A DNA stretch of 64,000 bases from Virgibacillus sp. AGTR. GTDB lineage: Bacteria > Bacillota > Bacilli > Bacillales > Amphibacillaceae. Position numbers and translations under genes: made by a program. The notes under the pieces are model-generated. The model ran no database searches, was not told the origin of the DNA, and worked only from the letters and a program-made list of their open reading frames with translations. Shown in pieces: positions 7,861 to 18,130 of this stretch. Where the stretch lies: NCBI RefSeq assembly GCF_016919725.2, contig NZ_JAJERH010000002.1, positions 123,445 through 187,444 of the forward strand, written 5' to 3'. Each line of letters starts with the position of its first letter. The first letter of the stretch is position 1.

Positions 7861-8874
7861 TTAATCCTTTAAAGCAGTTGTAATTACGTGAAGGGTATGG
7901 TGTAATTCATGAAGCTCATCTTTTTGTGAAGCACCTGTCATCTTTATCACTTTTTCGAATGAAGCTCTATCCCAGTTATTCCACGAAGTAACGAGCATAC
8001 CTGGCATATTTTTTAATTTTTCACGTTCCTGTGCTTGTTGTATTCCCTGTTCTAATAAATCTACTGCGGCATCTGTTTTATACCAGCAAGCTGGAATTAC
8101 AGTGAAGCCCTTTGATATAAAATTACCAATAGAAGGGTATGCTGGAAGCTTATCATAATGCCAGTCTGTAATTACAATGTCTTTTGGAATATGGTCAATC
8201 GCGTCATGTGTTCCGAATGTATCCCCTTCCCACTCGTTATATCCAAATCTTTCACTGTCATTTAAACGATCTCCCCACATAAACATTTCTACATTATGTG
8301 TTCCAACTAAATGATGATGTAAATCATTTACTACGTTTGCAAATAACTTTGCTCTGTCTTTCCCACGGCATCTGGGACAGTTAGGGTTAACCATTTCAAA
8401 AACTTCATCCATGCCAACATGAAAGCCATCAGCATCAAACGCTTCTATAATTTCATCCATCAAATCATAGACTAATTGATGTATATCTGGATGTTCCGGA
8501 CACCAGCTTCTACAAAAAATTTCAGGCCACACTGCATCGAGTGAAATTTCGGGCGTTTCGTCAAATTGTGGGTATGCCGTAAGTATCGAATTGCGTTTTC
8601 CGCCCCAACCCTGATGACCTAAACATTGAAATAACGGGATTAGTCTAATATTATGCTTTCGACATACGTCTGCAATCACCTTTGCATCCTGTCTCGTTAA
8701 TGTACCCTCGGTTATCTCTGGATGTTTCTTAAAAACAAACGAGGTATTACATTCTAAAAATAGATAGTTAATCCCTTGCGGAACTAAAACATGATGAATA
8801 AATTCTATCAACGGTTCCACTAAGTCATGGGAACCAAATCGTAAATGAAAACCTCTAACCTTTGTTTTCTCCAT
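7861..8874 (-). CDS. GH20-like glycoside hydrolase (beta-N-acetylhexosaminidase fold)
   Basis: About 337 residues, a lone TIM barrel resembling the catalytic domain of family 20. FHVGMDEVFEM near residue 150 carries the neighbouring Asp-Glu pair that GH20 enzymes use for substrate-assisted cleavage; LIPLFQCLGHQGWGG corresponds to the strand before it. CPEHPD and NCPRCRG supply extra Cys residues. The usual N-terminal GH20b domain is missing, so this is a short form. The ATG at 8874 lies 8 bases after AAGGAGG. In a mannosidase operon it would remove beta-linked GlcNAc from N-glycan-type oligosaccharides, but that specificity is inference. Confidence 0.7.
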   Translation of the reverse strand: MEKTKVRGFHLRFGSHDLVEPLIEFIHHVLVPQGINYLFLECNTSFVFKKHPEITEGTLTRQDAKVIADVCRKHNIRLIPLFQCLGHQGWGGKRNSILTAYPQFDETPEISLDAVWPEIFCRSWCPEHPDIHQLVYDLMDEIIEAFDADGFHVGMDEVFEMVNPNCPRCRGKDRAKLFANVVNDLHHHLVGTHNVEMFMWGDRLNDSERFGYNEWEGDTFGTHDAIDHIPKDIVITDWHYDKLPAYPSIGNFISKGFTVIPACWYKTDAAVDLLEQGIQQAQEREKLKNMPGMLVTSWNNWDRASFEKVIKMTGASQKDELHELHHTLHVITTALKD

Positions 8875-8891
8875 TGGCATAACCTCCTTCA

Positions 8892-10193
8892 TCATTTATT
8901 AAATGGGCTCCCTTTAACAAAATAACCGACTCTATTTAGCACAAATTCGCTAAACATTGAATTTGCCCATGAGAACCAAGGTCTCGTATAATCTGCTGGA
9001 TTATCGACATGAAAGCCTTCATGCATTAATCCCGTATTTCCATCTGTTACTTTAAAGGCATTTAATATTTCCTCCTTTTCCTGCTCTGTCACTGCAGTCA
9101 TCCCTTGAATTGCTAGCGCGATATGCCAAATATAATGCTCTGGTGTATGTGGACTTCCTATTCCCTTAGCTGCCTTGCCTTGATAATAATATGGATTATC
9201 TTTACTAAGTATGAATCTACGCGTATTTAGATAAATGGGATCGTTGATATCGCAATAACCAAAGTATGGAATGGAAAGTAAGCTAGGAACATTTGCATCA
9301 TCCATCAGATTATAATTACCAAGACCATCCGTTTCATAAGCATAAATGGTTCCATACGTCGGATGTTGTACTTTAGCAAATTGTTCTATCCCTCGATCTA
9401 TCTCATTAGCCAATCGAACTGCTTCTTCTTTGAGAAATCGATCATCTAGCACTTCATCTGCTATTTCTGCTAACTGTTTTAAGACGACGACAGCAAACAT
9501 ATTTGCCGGAATTAAGTAACCGTATTGACAGGCATCGTCACTTGGACGAAAACCACTCCATGTCATGCCTGTATAAGCTACAGGTGATCCCTTCCCATTA
9601 TTCGAAAGTGTATCCTGTTTGGGACAATTGTCCCTTGCAAAATAGTAGGTGGAGTCAGCTTCGTGATCCTGCTCTGTTCGCCAAGTATCAATAATCCTCC
9701 TGACTGCTGCTAAAAATTGTGCATTAAAATGAGAGAGTCTTCCGGTTGATTTCCAAAACAAATAAGCCAGCTGTAATGGATAGCAAAGGGAATCAACCTC
9801 ATACTTACGCTCCCACAGTAATGGAGTCATACTCGTTTGATCATCATGGTATCTGTTCCCATTCGCCGTTTCATTAAAGGCATTGGCATATGGATCATGC
9901 GTAATAAACATGAATTGCTTTTGCAATACGCCTTGAATCATATCTGCTATTTCATGATCCGTTTCTGCAAGTAATAAATACGGTCGTACTTGTGCAGCCG
10001 AATCTCTTAGCCACATTGCTGGTATATCCCCTGTGATCACGAAAGTAGTTCCATCTACTTGAGGGCAAATGGTTGTTTGGTAGGTGTTTGAAAAGCATTG
10101 CTCAAACATTGCTTGTATCTTATGATCTTGTTTAAAATGTCGTTTTACCATATCGATCATTTGCTTCATCGATATTGGTACATTTATTTCCAC
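8892..10193 (-). CDS. GH125 exo-alpha-1,6-mannosidase
   Basis: About 433 residues. The (alpha/alpha)6-barrel signatures of GH125 are clear: MWLRDSAAQVRPYL near the N-terminus, HDPYANAFNETANG, and MTPLLWERKYEVDSLCYPLQ; GLMHEGFHVDNP and RPWFSWANSMFSE lie towards the end. GH125 enzymes are metal-independent inverting enzymes that release mannose from non-reducing alpha-1,6 ends of N-glycans and yeast mannan. No signal peptide is seen, so it acts inside the cell. The GTG at 10193 fits best, with GGTGAT placed as in a full Shine-Dalgarno match; an ATG 13 codons upstream is an alternative. Its end touches the GH20-like frame. Confidence 0.88.
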   Translation of the reverse strand: MEINVPISMKQMIDMVKRHFKQDHKIQAMFEQCFSNTYQTTICPQVDGTTFVITGDIPAMWLRDSAAQVRPYLLLAETDHEIADMIQGVLQKQFMFITHDPYANAFNETANGNRYHDDQTSMTPLLWERKYEVDSLCYPLQLAYLFWKSTGRLSHFNAQFLAAVRRIIDTWRTEQDHEADSTYYFARDNCPKQDTLSNNGKGSPVAYTGMTWSGFRPSDDACQYGYLIPANMFAVVVLKQLAEIADEVLDDRFLKEEAVRLANEIDRGIEQFAKVQHPTYGTIYAYETDGLGNYNLMDDANVPSLLSIPYFGYCDINDPIYLNTRRFILSKDNPYYYQGKAAKGIGSPHTPEHYIWHIALAIQGMTAVTEQEKEEILNAFKVTDGNTGLMHEGFHVDNPADYTRPWFSWANSMFSEFVLNRVGYFVKGSPFNK

Positions 10194-10288
10194 TATATCA
10201 CCACATCCTTTCCATGTATTAGCAGTATTCATCTCAGCCCACTGAGCAACAAGCCGTTATTGGTATCAGCCAATACGGAATACGTTGT

Positions 10289-13021
10289 TTATAGTTTTTG
10301 TTTAGAAAAACCGATGGTAACAATTTCATGTTTTTTCACAGGAAATGAGCAGCTTGATTCGATTTCGTTCATGAAAGGACTTACTACTTCCTCCAAGACA
10401 TTACTTCGATACATATAATTGCATGAAGCTGGTGAATGAACTGTTAAACGAGCGTCCCTATTCGTTAAATTGAATCCCCGAGCTATCACATCACTTGATT
10501 CATCCGATACTTTTAAAGAAGTAAATGCAAGTAAATTTGATTGCCATTCAACAAACGATTGAGCTGGAGGTAAAACTCCTTCCTGTATAGCTGCCTGCTT
10601 TACCGTTAGAGGTACTTGGTATTGATACGAGTCTTGAAATGACACAAGCTTGCTGCGCTCCCCTTCATGCGGATAGATACAAATGGAAGCCGTTTGCTCA
10701 CCTAAACATTGAGCCTCAGGGGTTGGAAAGTATCCCCAATCTCCTAGTTCCCTTACAGATCGAAGTAACGTGATGGCAATTGTATTTCTTCCATCGCGTA
10801 ATATTTCATACTCATTTAAACCAAAATTAGCGATCGTAAGCCCTTCCAATTCATTACTAACGTTTACAAATGCTTGCTGATGCTGGGAATAGTCTGGATT
10901 TGCCCAATCTTTTGCAGGCTCATTTGATCGCTCTGCTACTTCAAATACAGAGTCAGCATAATGCGTATCTGTTTGTATATCTGTCGGAAATAGCATTCGT
11001 AACCGATGATCCTTTGCCTGATTAGTAAAGGAAGTAGTAATTTGTACACCACGGTTATTTTTTTCCAATGTGACATAGGTCGTAATCGTATGAGTAATGG
11101 TATCCGTAACTCGTTTGGCTTGCCTCTCTGTAAACCAAACAAGCTCTTGCTGTTCCTGATCTAAGAGCTCAGAAGCACCTTTAGGTAGATCCCATTCATG
11201 AACAATTTGATAAACCGCACGAAAGGGACTATCCTTAATAATCGTTATTTCCGCTCTTGTATCCTTTGTTGTTAGAGGTGTCTCTTCTTTTGGCTGCTTG
11301 TACATATATTCGTTTCCAATGTCCCCCGTATCTTCATAGATACATAGATCCTTATAAATGCGGCCATTTTCTTTATTCGTAATAACCAGAGATCCATTTT
11401 CATTCATTTTTACATGTGTATATTTATTTTCCATTTCCCTTTCATTTATAACTAATGATTGATTGCTAGCCGTTTTTGATGCTCCTGAACGGTGTACCAA
11501 TGCAAAGGTTTCATACCCTAGTGTCGGAATATTTTTCGCTTCAAATGTTAAACGCACCCGCCTCGCCATAAAGGGTTGTCTGAATTGGTTATCAGGTAGC
11601 TCATAATCAAAAGCTATCCCTAAATCTTCCCATTCACAATCCATTCTATTTCCATACGCATCTACCAATATTTTGGTACCTAATGGGAACGCTTTTAGCT
11701 GCTGTTTGTTTACTCCTGCAGAAAAATATTCTTTTCTCACATCTAAAACCACCGAAACAATTCCAGTACGAATTTGACCAGTTGTATTGTACACAGCGAA
11801 AGGAATAGCATCTTCTCCCCATTTGGTAAAGGTTGTCGTATCAATATTTCTTGTTACGCTAGCTAAACTCTTATCGATAATAACTTCTGCTACCTGCTGA
11901 CACTTCTCGAACCGAGTAACCATCTCACGATGAACTTCATCCACACTACAGCCGCATATACTATCATGTGGATGATTCTGCATTAATATTTTCCAACCGT
12001 ATTCAAATAAACCATGATCATATGTTTCTCCTTGTAAATAGGCAAAGGTAGCAAGAGGTTCTGCAACCTTTTCAAACAGCACCTGACTTTGCTGATTCAT
12101 TTGTTTAATGTAAATACGGGACGATGCAGTGTTTACAAGTGTCCCCCAACCATCTGTATGCTGGCTTCTTAATTCTCCATCAATGATTTTTATATCACTT
12201 GGAATAGAAGATGCAAGCTTCTCACAATACGCATTAAAATTTGAATGCATAAAATCCACATCAGGATTTAATTTCTTAGCTGTTCGCAGGGCTTCGGGCA
12301 AATTAAGTTGGATAGGCTGATGGTCACAGCCATTCATTAATAGCAGATGTGGCGTGGATGCATACTCCTTTAATGACTGAAGCTGCTTGTCCCAATAGTC
12401 TTGAGCTAATTTTTTAGCTACTGGTACTTCATTTCCATTACAATACCAATTGGCGAATAAGATACCAAGTACAGAAGAACCATCTGGGGAACGCCACAGC
12501 ATCTCTGAATAAGGAGATTCATAACTTGTATCTTCCTGAACCACATTATTGAATCCTGTGGGCTTTACTCCTCTCCCGAAAACGGCATGATGAATCCCTG
12601 CCTGGCTTAATAACTGTGGTGCCTGACCAATATTACCAAAAGAATCCGGAAAGTATCCTACATTGGAAATTCCTCCCCACTCCTTCGAATCTTTCATTCC
12701 ATATAATAAATTTCGGACATTGGATTCACTACTTGTTAAAAATTCATCCTGTAGAATATACCATGGACCAATATATATCCGCCCTTCTTGAATGAACTGT
12801 TTTAGTTTCTCTCTCATTTGCGGACGTACTTGCAAATAATCTTCCAATATTATTGTTTGACCATCTAAATGAAAACTTTTAAAATCAGAATCATTTTCTA
12901 AGACTTCTAAGAGCTGATCCATTAATTTGATGAGATACATATGATGCTTCTCATATGGCAAATACCATTCCCTATCCCAATGTGTATGTGAAATGATATG
13001 AACTGTCTGGTTACCTTCCAA
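10289..13021 (-). CDS. GH38 alpha-mannosidase (MngB-like)
   Basis: About 910 residues. The metal-binding HTHWDREWYLPYEKH lies at the N-terminus, and VGYFPDSFGNIGQAPQLL contains the catalytic nucleophile Asp. NHPHDSICGCSVDEVHREM near residue 355 is the third conserved block. The remainder is beta-sandwich domain. GH38 enzymes are zinc-dependent retaining alpha-mannosidases; the MngB type acts on mannosyl-glycerate or on short alpha-mannosides. The TTG at 13021 is 7 bases after AAGGAGG. Cytoplasmic. It differs strongly from the neighbouring 1,050-residue GH38 gene, so this is not a recent duplication; the two likely split different linkages. Confidence 0.9.
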   Translation of the reverse strand: MEGNQTVHIISHTHWDREWYLPYEKHHMYLIKLMDQLLEVLENDSDFKSFHLDGQTIILEDYLQVRPQMREKLKQFIQEGRIYIGPWYILQDEFLTSSESNVRNLLYGMKDSKEWGGISNVGYFPDSFGNIGQAPQLLSQAGIHHAVFGRGVKPTGFNNVVQEDTSYESPYSEMLWRSPDGSSVLGILFANWYCNGNEVPVAKKLAQDYWDKQLQSLKEYASTPHLLLMNGCDHQPIQLNLPEALRTAKKLNPDVDFMHSNFNAYCEKLASSIPSDIKIIDGELRSQHTDGWGTLVNTASSRIYIKQMNQQSQVLFEKVAEPLATFAYLQGETYDHGLFEYGWKILMQNHPHDSICGCSVDEVHREMVTRFEKCQQVAEVIIDKSLASVTRNIDTTTFTKWGEDAIPFAVYNTTGQIRTGIVSVVLDVRKEYFSAGVNKQQLKAFPLGTKILVDAYGNRMDCEWEDLGIAFDYELPDNQFRQPFMARRVRLTFEAKNIPTLGYETFALVHRSGASKTASNQSLVINEREMENKYTHVKMNENGSLVITNKENGRIYKDLCIYEDTGDIGNEYMYKQPKEETPLTTKDTRAEITIIKDSPFRAVYQIVHEWDLPKGASELLDQEQQELVWFTERQAKRVTDTITHTITTYVTLEKNNRGVQITTSFTNQAKDHRLRMLFPTDIQTDTHYADSVFEVAERSNEPAKDWANPDYSQHQQAFVNVSNELEGLTIANFGLNEYEILRDGRNTIAITLLRSVRELGDWGYFPTPEAQCLGEQTASICIYPHEGERSKLVSFQDSYQYQVPLTVKQAAIQEGVLPPAQSFVEWQSNLLAFTSLKVSDESSDVIARGFNLTNRDARLTVHSPASCNYMYRSNVLEEVVSPFMNEIESSCSFPVKKHEIVTIGFSKQKL

Positions 13022-13167
13022 TTGCAATCCTCCTTGATAATAAATCTTCAATCAATGGGTCTATAGAGGTGCGACCTAAATGTTTTTAAACAAAAACTTG
13101 CTATTATGGTAGTTTCATCTTTGTAATAAGTTAATTAGTAATACACAGAGTGACTAACATTTTACTT

Positions 13168-16100
13168 CTATGATTTCGTAAGGTTAACTAGAAATGTTTT
13201 TATTTCATATGGCTTGATGTAAAACTTAATCTGTTCTTCATGATGTTTCTCTCCAATCACGCGCTCCATTAGATCACATTCCTGCCATGATAAAATGGAA
13301 AAGTCACTAGTAAGTGATACTTCCTCACGTTTCCCCGTAAATTCATGAATCCTTACAATTGCTTGATCGCTATTCTCTGCCTTTTTAACCGCATCTATCA
13401 TCACATGATTGACAGAGCAACGAAACATGGAAAAATCTCCTTCATTGACTCTTCCATTACTAAATATGAGTGGTTTATTTAATGCCCACGCCGCTTCCAC
13501 GGTTTGCCCTTCGCTCCAATTACCTTGATGAGGAAATAATGCATACGTAAATTCATGATAGCCTTTATCTGCACCTGGATCCGGATGAATCGGCGATTTG
13601 AGCAGGGAAAGCCTTATGACATTATCCTTGATATCATAGCCATATTTGCAATCATTTAATAAACTAACGCCATAGCCCTCTTCCGAAAGATCCGCCCACT
13701 GATGTCCAACTGTTTCAAATCTTGCATAATCCCAACTTGTATTCCAATGGGTTGGCCGTTTGACATTTCCAAATTGAATATCATACGTTGCCTCTGTTGA
13801 ACGAATATCAACAGGGAAGGCTACTTTAAGCAAACGTTGATTTTCCTGCCAATCTACAGATGTTTTAAAATCTATACGTCGATGATTTCGATAGACAATC
13901 ATATCTTGCTGAATAACCGACCGACCATAATTCCAAACAAAACGAATGGTAGCATGTAAGTCGCCAGTTTCAATTACATGAATAGATTGCAATAACGATA
14001 CTTCCTCCATCTTTTCTTGATAAAATATGTCAATATCCCACGCATCAAACATAAGCGGTTTATCTTCGAATACTTGTAATACATTTCCAATCGTTTCTTT
14101 TGCCAGTACTTCTCGATTATTTTTACGATCATACAGACGAGTAATTTGCCCCTTTTCATTCCAAGAAACCATATAAAATGGGGAGATAATCCCGTCTTCA
14201 GTATGGTTAAAAACCGGAGCAGCAGCTTGCTTTCGTGCTTCACTTGCAGACTGATACGCTATCCCTTTCCAGCCCATTGCTGGGACGTCTTTAACATAAA
14301 CATAACAGCCTTCTTCCGTGACCTGTGTAGTTAATAATTTATTGTCACTATCCACCCATTTTCCATTCATATCTATCTGCTCAGACTTACGAATAAATAC
14401 AGTATCATCTCGATTCCACGGTACAGAATTAAATATTGTCCACTTATTTTTGTCACTCTGAATAATACTTGAAACAGCATCATTCCACGTATTGTTCCCA
14501 ATATCTTCTGCTTCCTGATACTCTTTCTTAGCATCTTTATATACTTCGTTAATAGAAGAGCCAGGGATGATATCATGAAATTGATTTCGCAATATCGCCT
14601 TCCAGCCTATTAATAAGGAAGCATCCGGATAGCGTGAAAAATTATCATGATAAACAGAAGCTATTGTACTAAGCCACTCACTGTCTCTATAAAGTAATTC
14701 AAGCTTTCGATTCATTCGCTTCATGAATGCTTGACTGGTATAGGTTCCACGATGAAATTCAAGATACAATTCCCCATCCCATGTATGAACATAGTTCTCG
14801 GTTTCTTCCATTGTTTCGTGCAACTTTCGAAAATAATCCTTTGCACGAGACGTTTTCACACGGGGAAGACCAGGTAATTTATCCATCCTGCTTCGCATTT
14901 CCAGCATTTCTCTATTTACTCCACCACCACCATCGCCATATCCATAAGAAATCAGTAGATCTTGATTCAGTTGTTTATCCCTATATGCTTCCCATGATTC
15001 CTTAATCACTTGTGGTGTCATGAAGCCGTTATATGTATAGTATCTTGAATCTGGCCAAGGCTCTGTCGTGGTAATAAAATGTGTAAGTATTTCACTACCA
15101 TCTATTCCTCGCCAATAAAACGTATCATGAGGCATTCGATTAAATTGACTCCAGCTTATTTTTGTTGTCATAAATGTCTTAATTCCAGATTTCTTCAATA
15201 TTTGAGGCAGCGCCCAGCTATATCCAAACACATCCGGTAGCCATAAATATTCACTTTCTATATTTAACTCATCTTTAAAAAACGTTCTTCCTACTAATAG
15301 CTGCCGGACAAGTGATTCTCCTGATGGGATATTACAATCAGCTTCTAGCCACATACCTCCATCTGCTTCCCAAGCACCCTCGGCTATTTTTTGTTTGATA
15401 GATTCATAGATAGCTGGATAATCTTCTTTTAAATAGGCATATAACTGTGGTTGACTTTGTAAGAATTTATATTCTGGATAGCGCTCCATCAGACGAAGTA
15501 CTGTGGAAAAAGATCGTGCTGACTTTTCCCTTGTATGCTTTAATCGCCATAACCAAGCTACATCAATATGTGTATGCCCCACAGCATGGAAAGTAACGTG
15601 ATTTGATTTCTCTAGTGTTTGTAACTGTTCCGTTAAAAAGGTTTGTGCATGATATATCGATTCATAAAAGCTCGAAGCTCCAGGGTTTAACCAATTAATT
15701 TTATTGATCGATTGGTTTAGTATTTGTAACAATTGATGCTTCTCCGGCTGATTCTCATTTAATACCTGGATTGTTTCGATCATCGCCTTCGCATCAAAAT
15801 AAAAACCATCGACGCTTTCATCTAGCCAAGCAACTTCTGCTCTTCGTAACTTATATTCTTGATTAGTAGGATGGCCTCCTCCTTCGAGCCCTGACCATAA
15901 TCGAAAATCCAAGGCTAGCGTGTTTCCAGCATAATCACTAGAAAGAAAAACCTCTTTATGATTGGAATCAACGCCTTGATAGGGTTGTTTATTCACAAAT
16001 AATAATGATTCAAATCCTGAATTATTTCCTCCACCTGTGTTACCAAAATCAAAAAAGCCAATTATTTGTTTTTCATCCCACTCTTTTGGAATGGGAACAT

Positions 16101-16320
16101 TTGCAGACAACCATACATATAAATCTCTACCTTCCCACCTGTCTCCGATTCTAATTGTTGTATTGTCACTAATAGAGTTAGGTGGATATGCACCAATCTC
16201 ACCTTCTTCATCTATACGAAAAGTCCATTCTGCTATTTTTTTCGCATCTCGATATCTGTATACGGAAAGCTCTTCCATTCTTGCTTTTAGTTTTTCTTCT
16301 GTTAAAAACACCGTTGTCAT
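13168..16320 (-). CDS. GH38 alpha-mannosidase, long form (Man2C1/Ams1-like)
   Basis: About 1,050 residues. An N-terminal 240-residue domain precedes the catalytic barrel, as in cytosolic/vacuolar class II mannosidases. AVGHTHIDVAWLWRLKHT binds zinc; WLPDVFGYSWALPQILKK has the nucleophile Asp; YGYGDGGGG and NQFHDIIPGSSI are further GH38 blocks. No signal peptide. It should trim alpha-1,2, -1,3 or -1,6 mannosides taken up by the adjacent ABC transporter. The start is ATG 16320, or the GTG just before it; GAGGTGAT lies almost on top, so the true start could even be a GTG four codons further in. Confidence 0.9.
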   Translation of the reverse strand: MTTVFLTEEKLKARMEELSVYRYRDAKKIAEWTFRIDEEGEIGAYPPNSISDNTTIRIGDRWEGRDLYVWLSANVPIPKEWDEKQIIGFFDFGNTGGGNNSGFESLLFVNKQPYQGVDSNHKEVFLSSDYAGNTLALDFRLWSGLEGGGHPTNQEYKLRRAEVAWLDESVDGFYFDAKAMIETIQVLNENQPEKHQLLQILNQSINKINWLNPGASSFYESIYHAQTFLTEQLQTLEKSNHVTFHAVGHTHIDVAWLWRLKHTREKSARSFSTVLRLMERYPEYKFLQSQPQLYAYLKEDYPAIYESIKQKIAEGAWEADGGMWLEADCNIPSGESLVRQLLVGRTFFKDELNIESEYLWLPDVFGYSWALPQILKKSGIKTFMTTKISWSQFNRMPHDTFYWRGIDGSEILTHFITTTEPWPDSRYYTYNGFMTPQVIKESWEAYRDKQLNQDLLISYGYGDGGGGVNREMLEMRSRMDKLPGLPRVKTSRAKDYFRKLHETMEETENYVHTWDGELYLEFHRGTYTSQAFMKRMNRKLELLYRDSEWLSTIASVYHDNFSRYPDASLLIGWKAILRNQFHDIIPGSSINEVYKDAKKEYQEAEDIGNNTWNDAVSSIIQSDKNKWTIFNSVPWNRDDTVFIRKSEQIDMNGKWVDSDNKLLTTQVTEEGCYVYVKDVPAMGWKGIAYQSASEARKQAAAPVFNHTEDGIISPFYMVSWNEKGQITRLYDRKNNREVLAKETIGNVLQVFEDKPLMFDAWDIDIFYQEKMEEVSLLQSIHVIETGDLHATIRFVWNYGRSVIQQDMIVYRNHRRIDFKTSVDWQENQRLLKVAFPVDIRSTEATYDIQFGNVKRPTHWNTSWDYARFETVGHQWADLSEEGYGVSLLNDCKYGYDIKDNVIRLSLLKSPIHPDPGADKGYHEFTYALFPHQGNWSEGQTVEAAWALNKPLIFSNGRVNEGDFSMFRCSVNHVMIDAVKKAENSDQAIVRIHEFTGKREEVSLTSDFSILSWQECDLMERVIGEKHHEEQIKFYIKPYEIKTFLVNLTKS

Positions 16321-16351
16321 CACCTCACTAACAAATTAGCTATGTAAGAAC

Positions 16352-16385
16352 GGCTCGTATGACATTCCAAAAAGACATACGAGCC
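16352..16385. terminator. Stem-loop between binding-protein gene and mannosidase gene
   Basis: GGCTCGTATG (16352-16361) pairs with CATACGAGCC (16376-16385), 10 bp, loop 14. It lies just after the stop of the solute-binding protein gene and before the long GH38 gene, with little T-run. Such hairpins often stabilise the binding-protein message and reduce read-through, which would favour transporter over enzyme expression. Confidence 0.55.
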
Positions 16386-16441
16386 ATTGTTAAAGTACTT
16401 TACTATTCAACACGCATCTAGCTTATCCTATACATTTTTTA

Positions 16442-18043
16442 TTAACTATCTGACCATCTGTTATAAGCATCCTGATAAATTTCAATATATTCTTCGATTT
16501 GCATGTTTTCAATTGTCTTTATATATTCCTCCCAGTTTGATAATGATTCAACACCTGTTATGAATTTAGCTTCCATTTGCTCTACATAGGATTGCAAATC
16601 AACTTCGATCGTATTTGCCTTCTTCTGTTCTTCTGGTGATAAATAAACCAATGGATACGGAACCTCTGCATAAGGCGAAATTTTTTCATTTGTTTCTGTA
16701 GCAATAAATTTATCGAATTCAGATAAGGCTCTACCTTCTATCGGGCCACTAATTGTAGGGGTGGAAATCCCATAATCTGGGGTGATCGTGCCACGATAAT
16801 CTTCTTCCGATTTAAAGCCTTCTGGTACCTCGCGATCAACCTTCTCCCCTCCTTCTTTATCCTTCCACTCCCACATGTAACCTTCAGGGCCACGATTCAA
16901 AAATTCGTAGCCTTCCTTAGAGTAAAAATAATCTATCCATCTAATAGAAGCTTCAGGACTAGGATTATTGCTAGTAATCGCAAACGTACCTCTCTGAATA
17001 GCAGGGCTTCTAGGGATAATTGCTTTATTTGAAATCGAGCTTGTTAGTGGTTGAAACATCGGATTATTCATTGCCTCTTCTTCAGATTCTCCAGTTGTAA
17101 AGAATGAAAAATAGTCAGGGAATACGCCAATTCGATTTTCTTGCCCTTTTGCCTTTTTTTGTTCATCTGATTGCGAAAAGGTCTCTGGATCTAATAATTC
17201 TTCTTCATAAAGCTTATTCATAAATGTTAAGTATTCTTTATAGTTTTCGGTAATTGGTGTATACCTTACCTTCCCGTCCACTTCCTCTATTCCCCATTCT
17301 TTCATTCCAAATGCTCCTAACAGCCATGGTCTAGAGCTATTCATTTTCACATCAAGAAGCGGAATTTCATCAGCCTTCCCATTACCGTTGGGATCCTCTG
17401 TCTTAAATCGCTTTAATAGTTGATAGAACTCGTCTGTTGTTTTAGGTAATTCTTTAACTCCTAATGCATCTAGCCATTTACCGTTATACCATAAAGGTCC
17501 TCGATACCAGCTAGAAGTAGGTCCTTCAGCAACGGTCGGTAGTGCATAAATATGACCATCTATTGTTGTTATCGATTTCTTTACATCTGGTCTTTCTTCT
17601 AAAAGCTTCTGCAGATTCGGAGCATGATCAGCTATCAGATCTTCCAATGGTACTAATACACCCTGTTCACCATAATCTACTTCCATTGCTGGTGTGAAGT
17701 TACTTGAGCCTGCACCATAAATAATGTCTGCTATGTCGCCACTAGCAAATGCTAGATTTAGCTTTGTTTGAAAGTCATTTAACGGAGGTGTAATATACTC
17801 AAATTCCATATTTGTCATTTCAGCATATACTTGCAAGGTTGGCATATCACTCCACTCAGCGACACCAGTTCCAGGTGCCATCATGGACAGTTCAAGTTTT
17901 TCATCAACAATTGGAAAACCTTCTTCATTTACTTCGACATCAGTAGCCGAAGCAGACTCTTCATTTGTTTCTTTGGATTTACATGCAGCTAAAGTAACTA
18001 CTAAAAGTCCAGTAATTAACAACAAATATACGATTTTTTTCAT
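16442..18043 (-). CDS. ABC transporter oligosaccharide-binding lipoprotein (LplA-like)
   Basis: 533 residues. The signal peptide ends in the lipobox LAAC near residue 20, so the mature protein is tethered by a lipidated Cys on the outer face of the membrane. The body is a large family 1 extracellular binding protein of the LplA/YtcQ type, with the acidic linker TNEESASATDVEVNEE after the Cys and DPNGNGKADEIPL, a typical segment in this group. It should capture an oligosaccharide and pass it to the two permeases encoded upstream. Given the enzymes around it, an alpha-mannoside is the likely ligand. Confidence 0.88.
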   Translation of the reverse strand: MKKIVYLLLITGLLVVTLAACKSKETNEESASATDVEVNEEGFPIVDEKLELSMMAPGTGVAEWSDMPTLQVYAEMTNMEFEYITPPLNDFQTKLNLAFASGDIADIIYGAGSSNFTPAMEVDYGEQGVLVPLEDLIADHAPNLQKLLEERPDVKKSITTIDGHIYALPTVAEGPTSSWYRGPLWYNGKWLDALGVKELPKTTDEFYQLLKRFKTEDPNGNGKADEIPLLDVKMNSSRPWLLGAFGMKEWGIEEVDGKVRYTPITENYKEYLTFMNKLYEEELLDPETFSQSDEQKKAKGQENRIGVFPDYFSFFTTGESEEEAMNNPMFQPLTSSISNKAIIPRSPAIQRGTFAITSNNPSPEASIRWIDYFYSKEGYEFLNRGPEGYMWEWKDKEGGEKVDREVPEGFKSEEDYRGTITPDYGISTPTISGPIEGRALSEFDKFIATETNEKISPYAEVPYPLVYLSPEEQKKANTIEVDLQSYVEQMEAKFITGVESLSNWEEYIKTIENMQIEEYIEIYQDAYNRWSDS

Positions 18044-18130
18044 CCTACAATCCCCTTTCAGACATGTAATAGATTTCCTAAATGATAAGAAGTGGTCACC
18101 TCCTCGCGAATCGATATCACTTCATATTGA

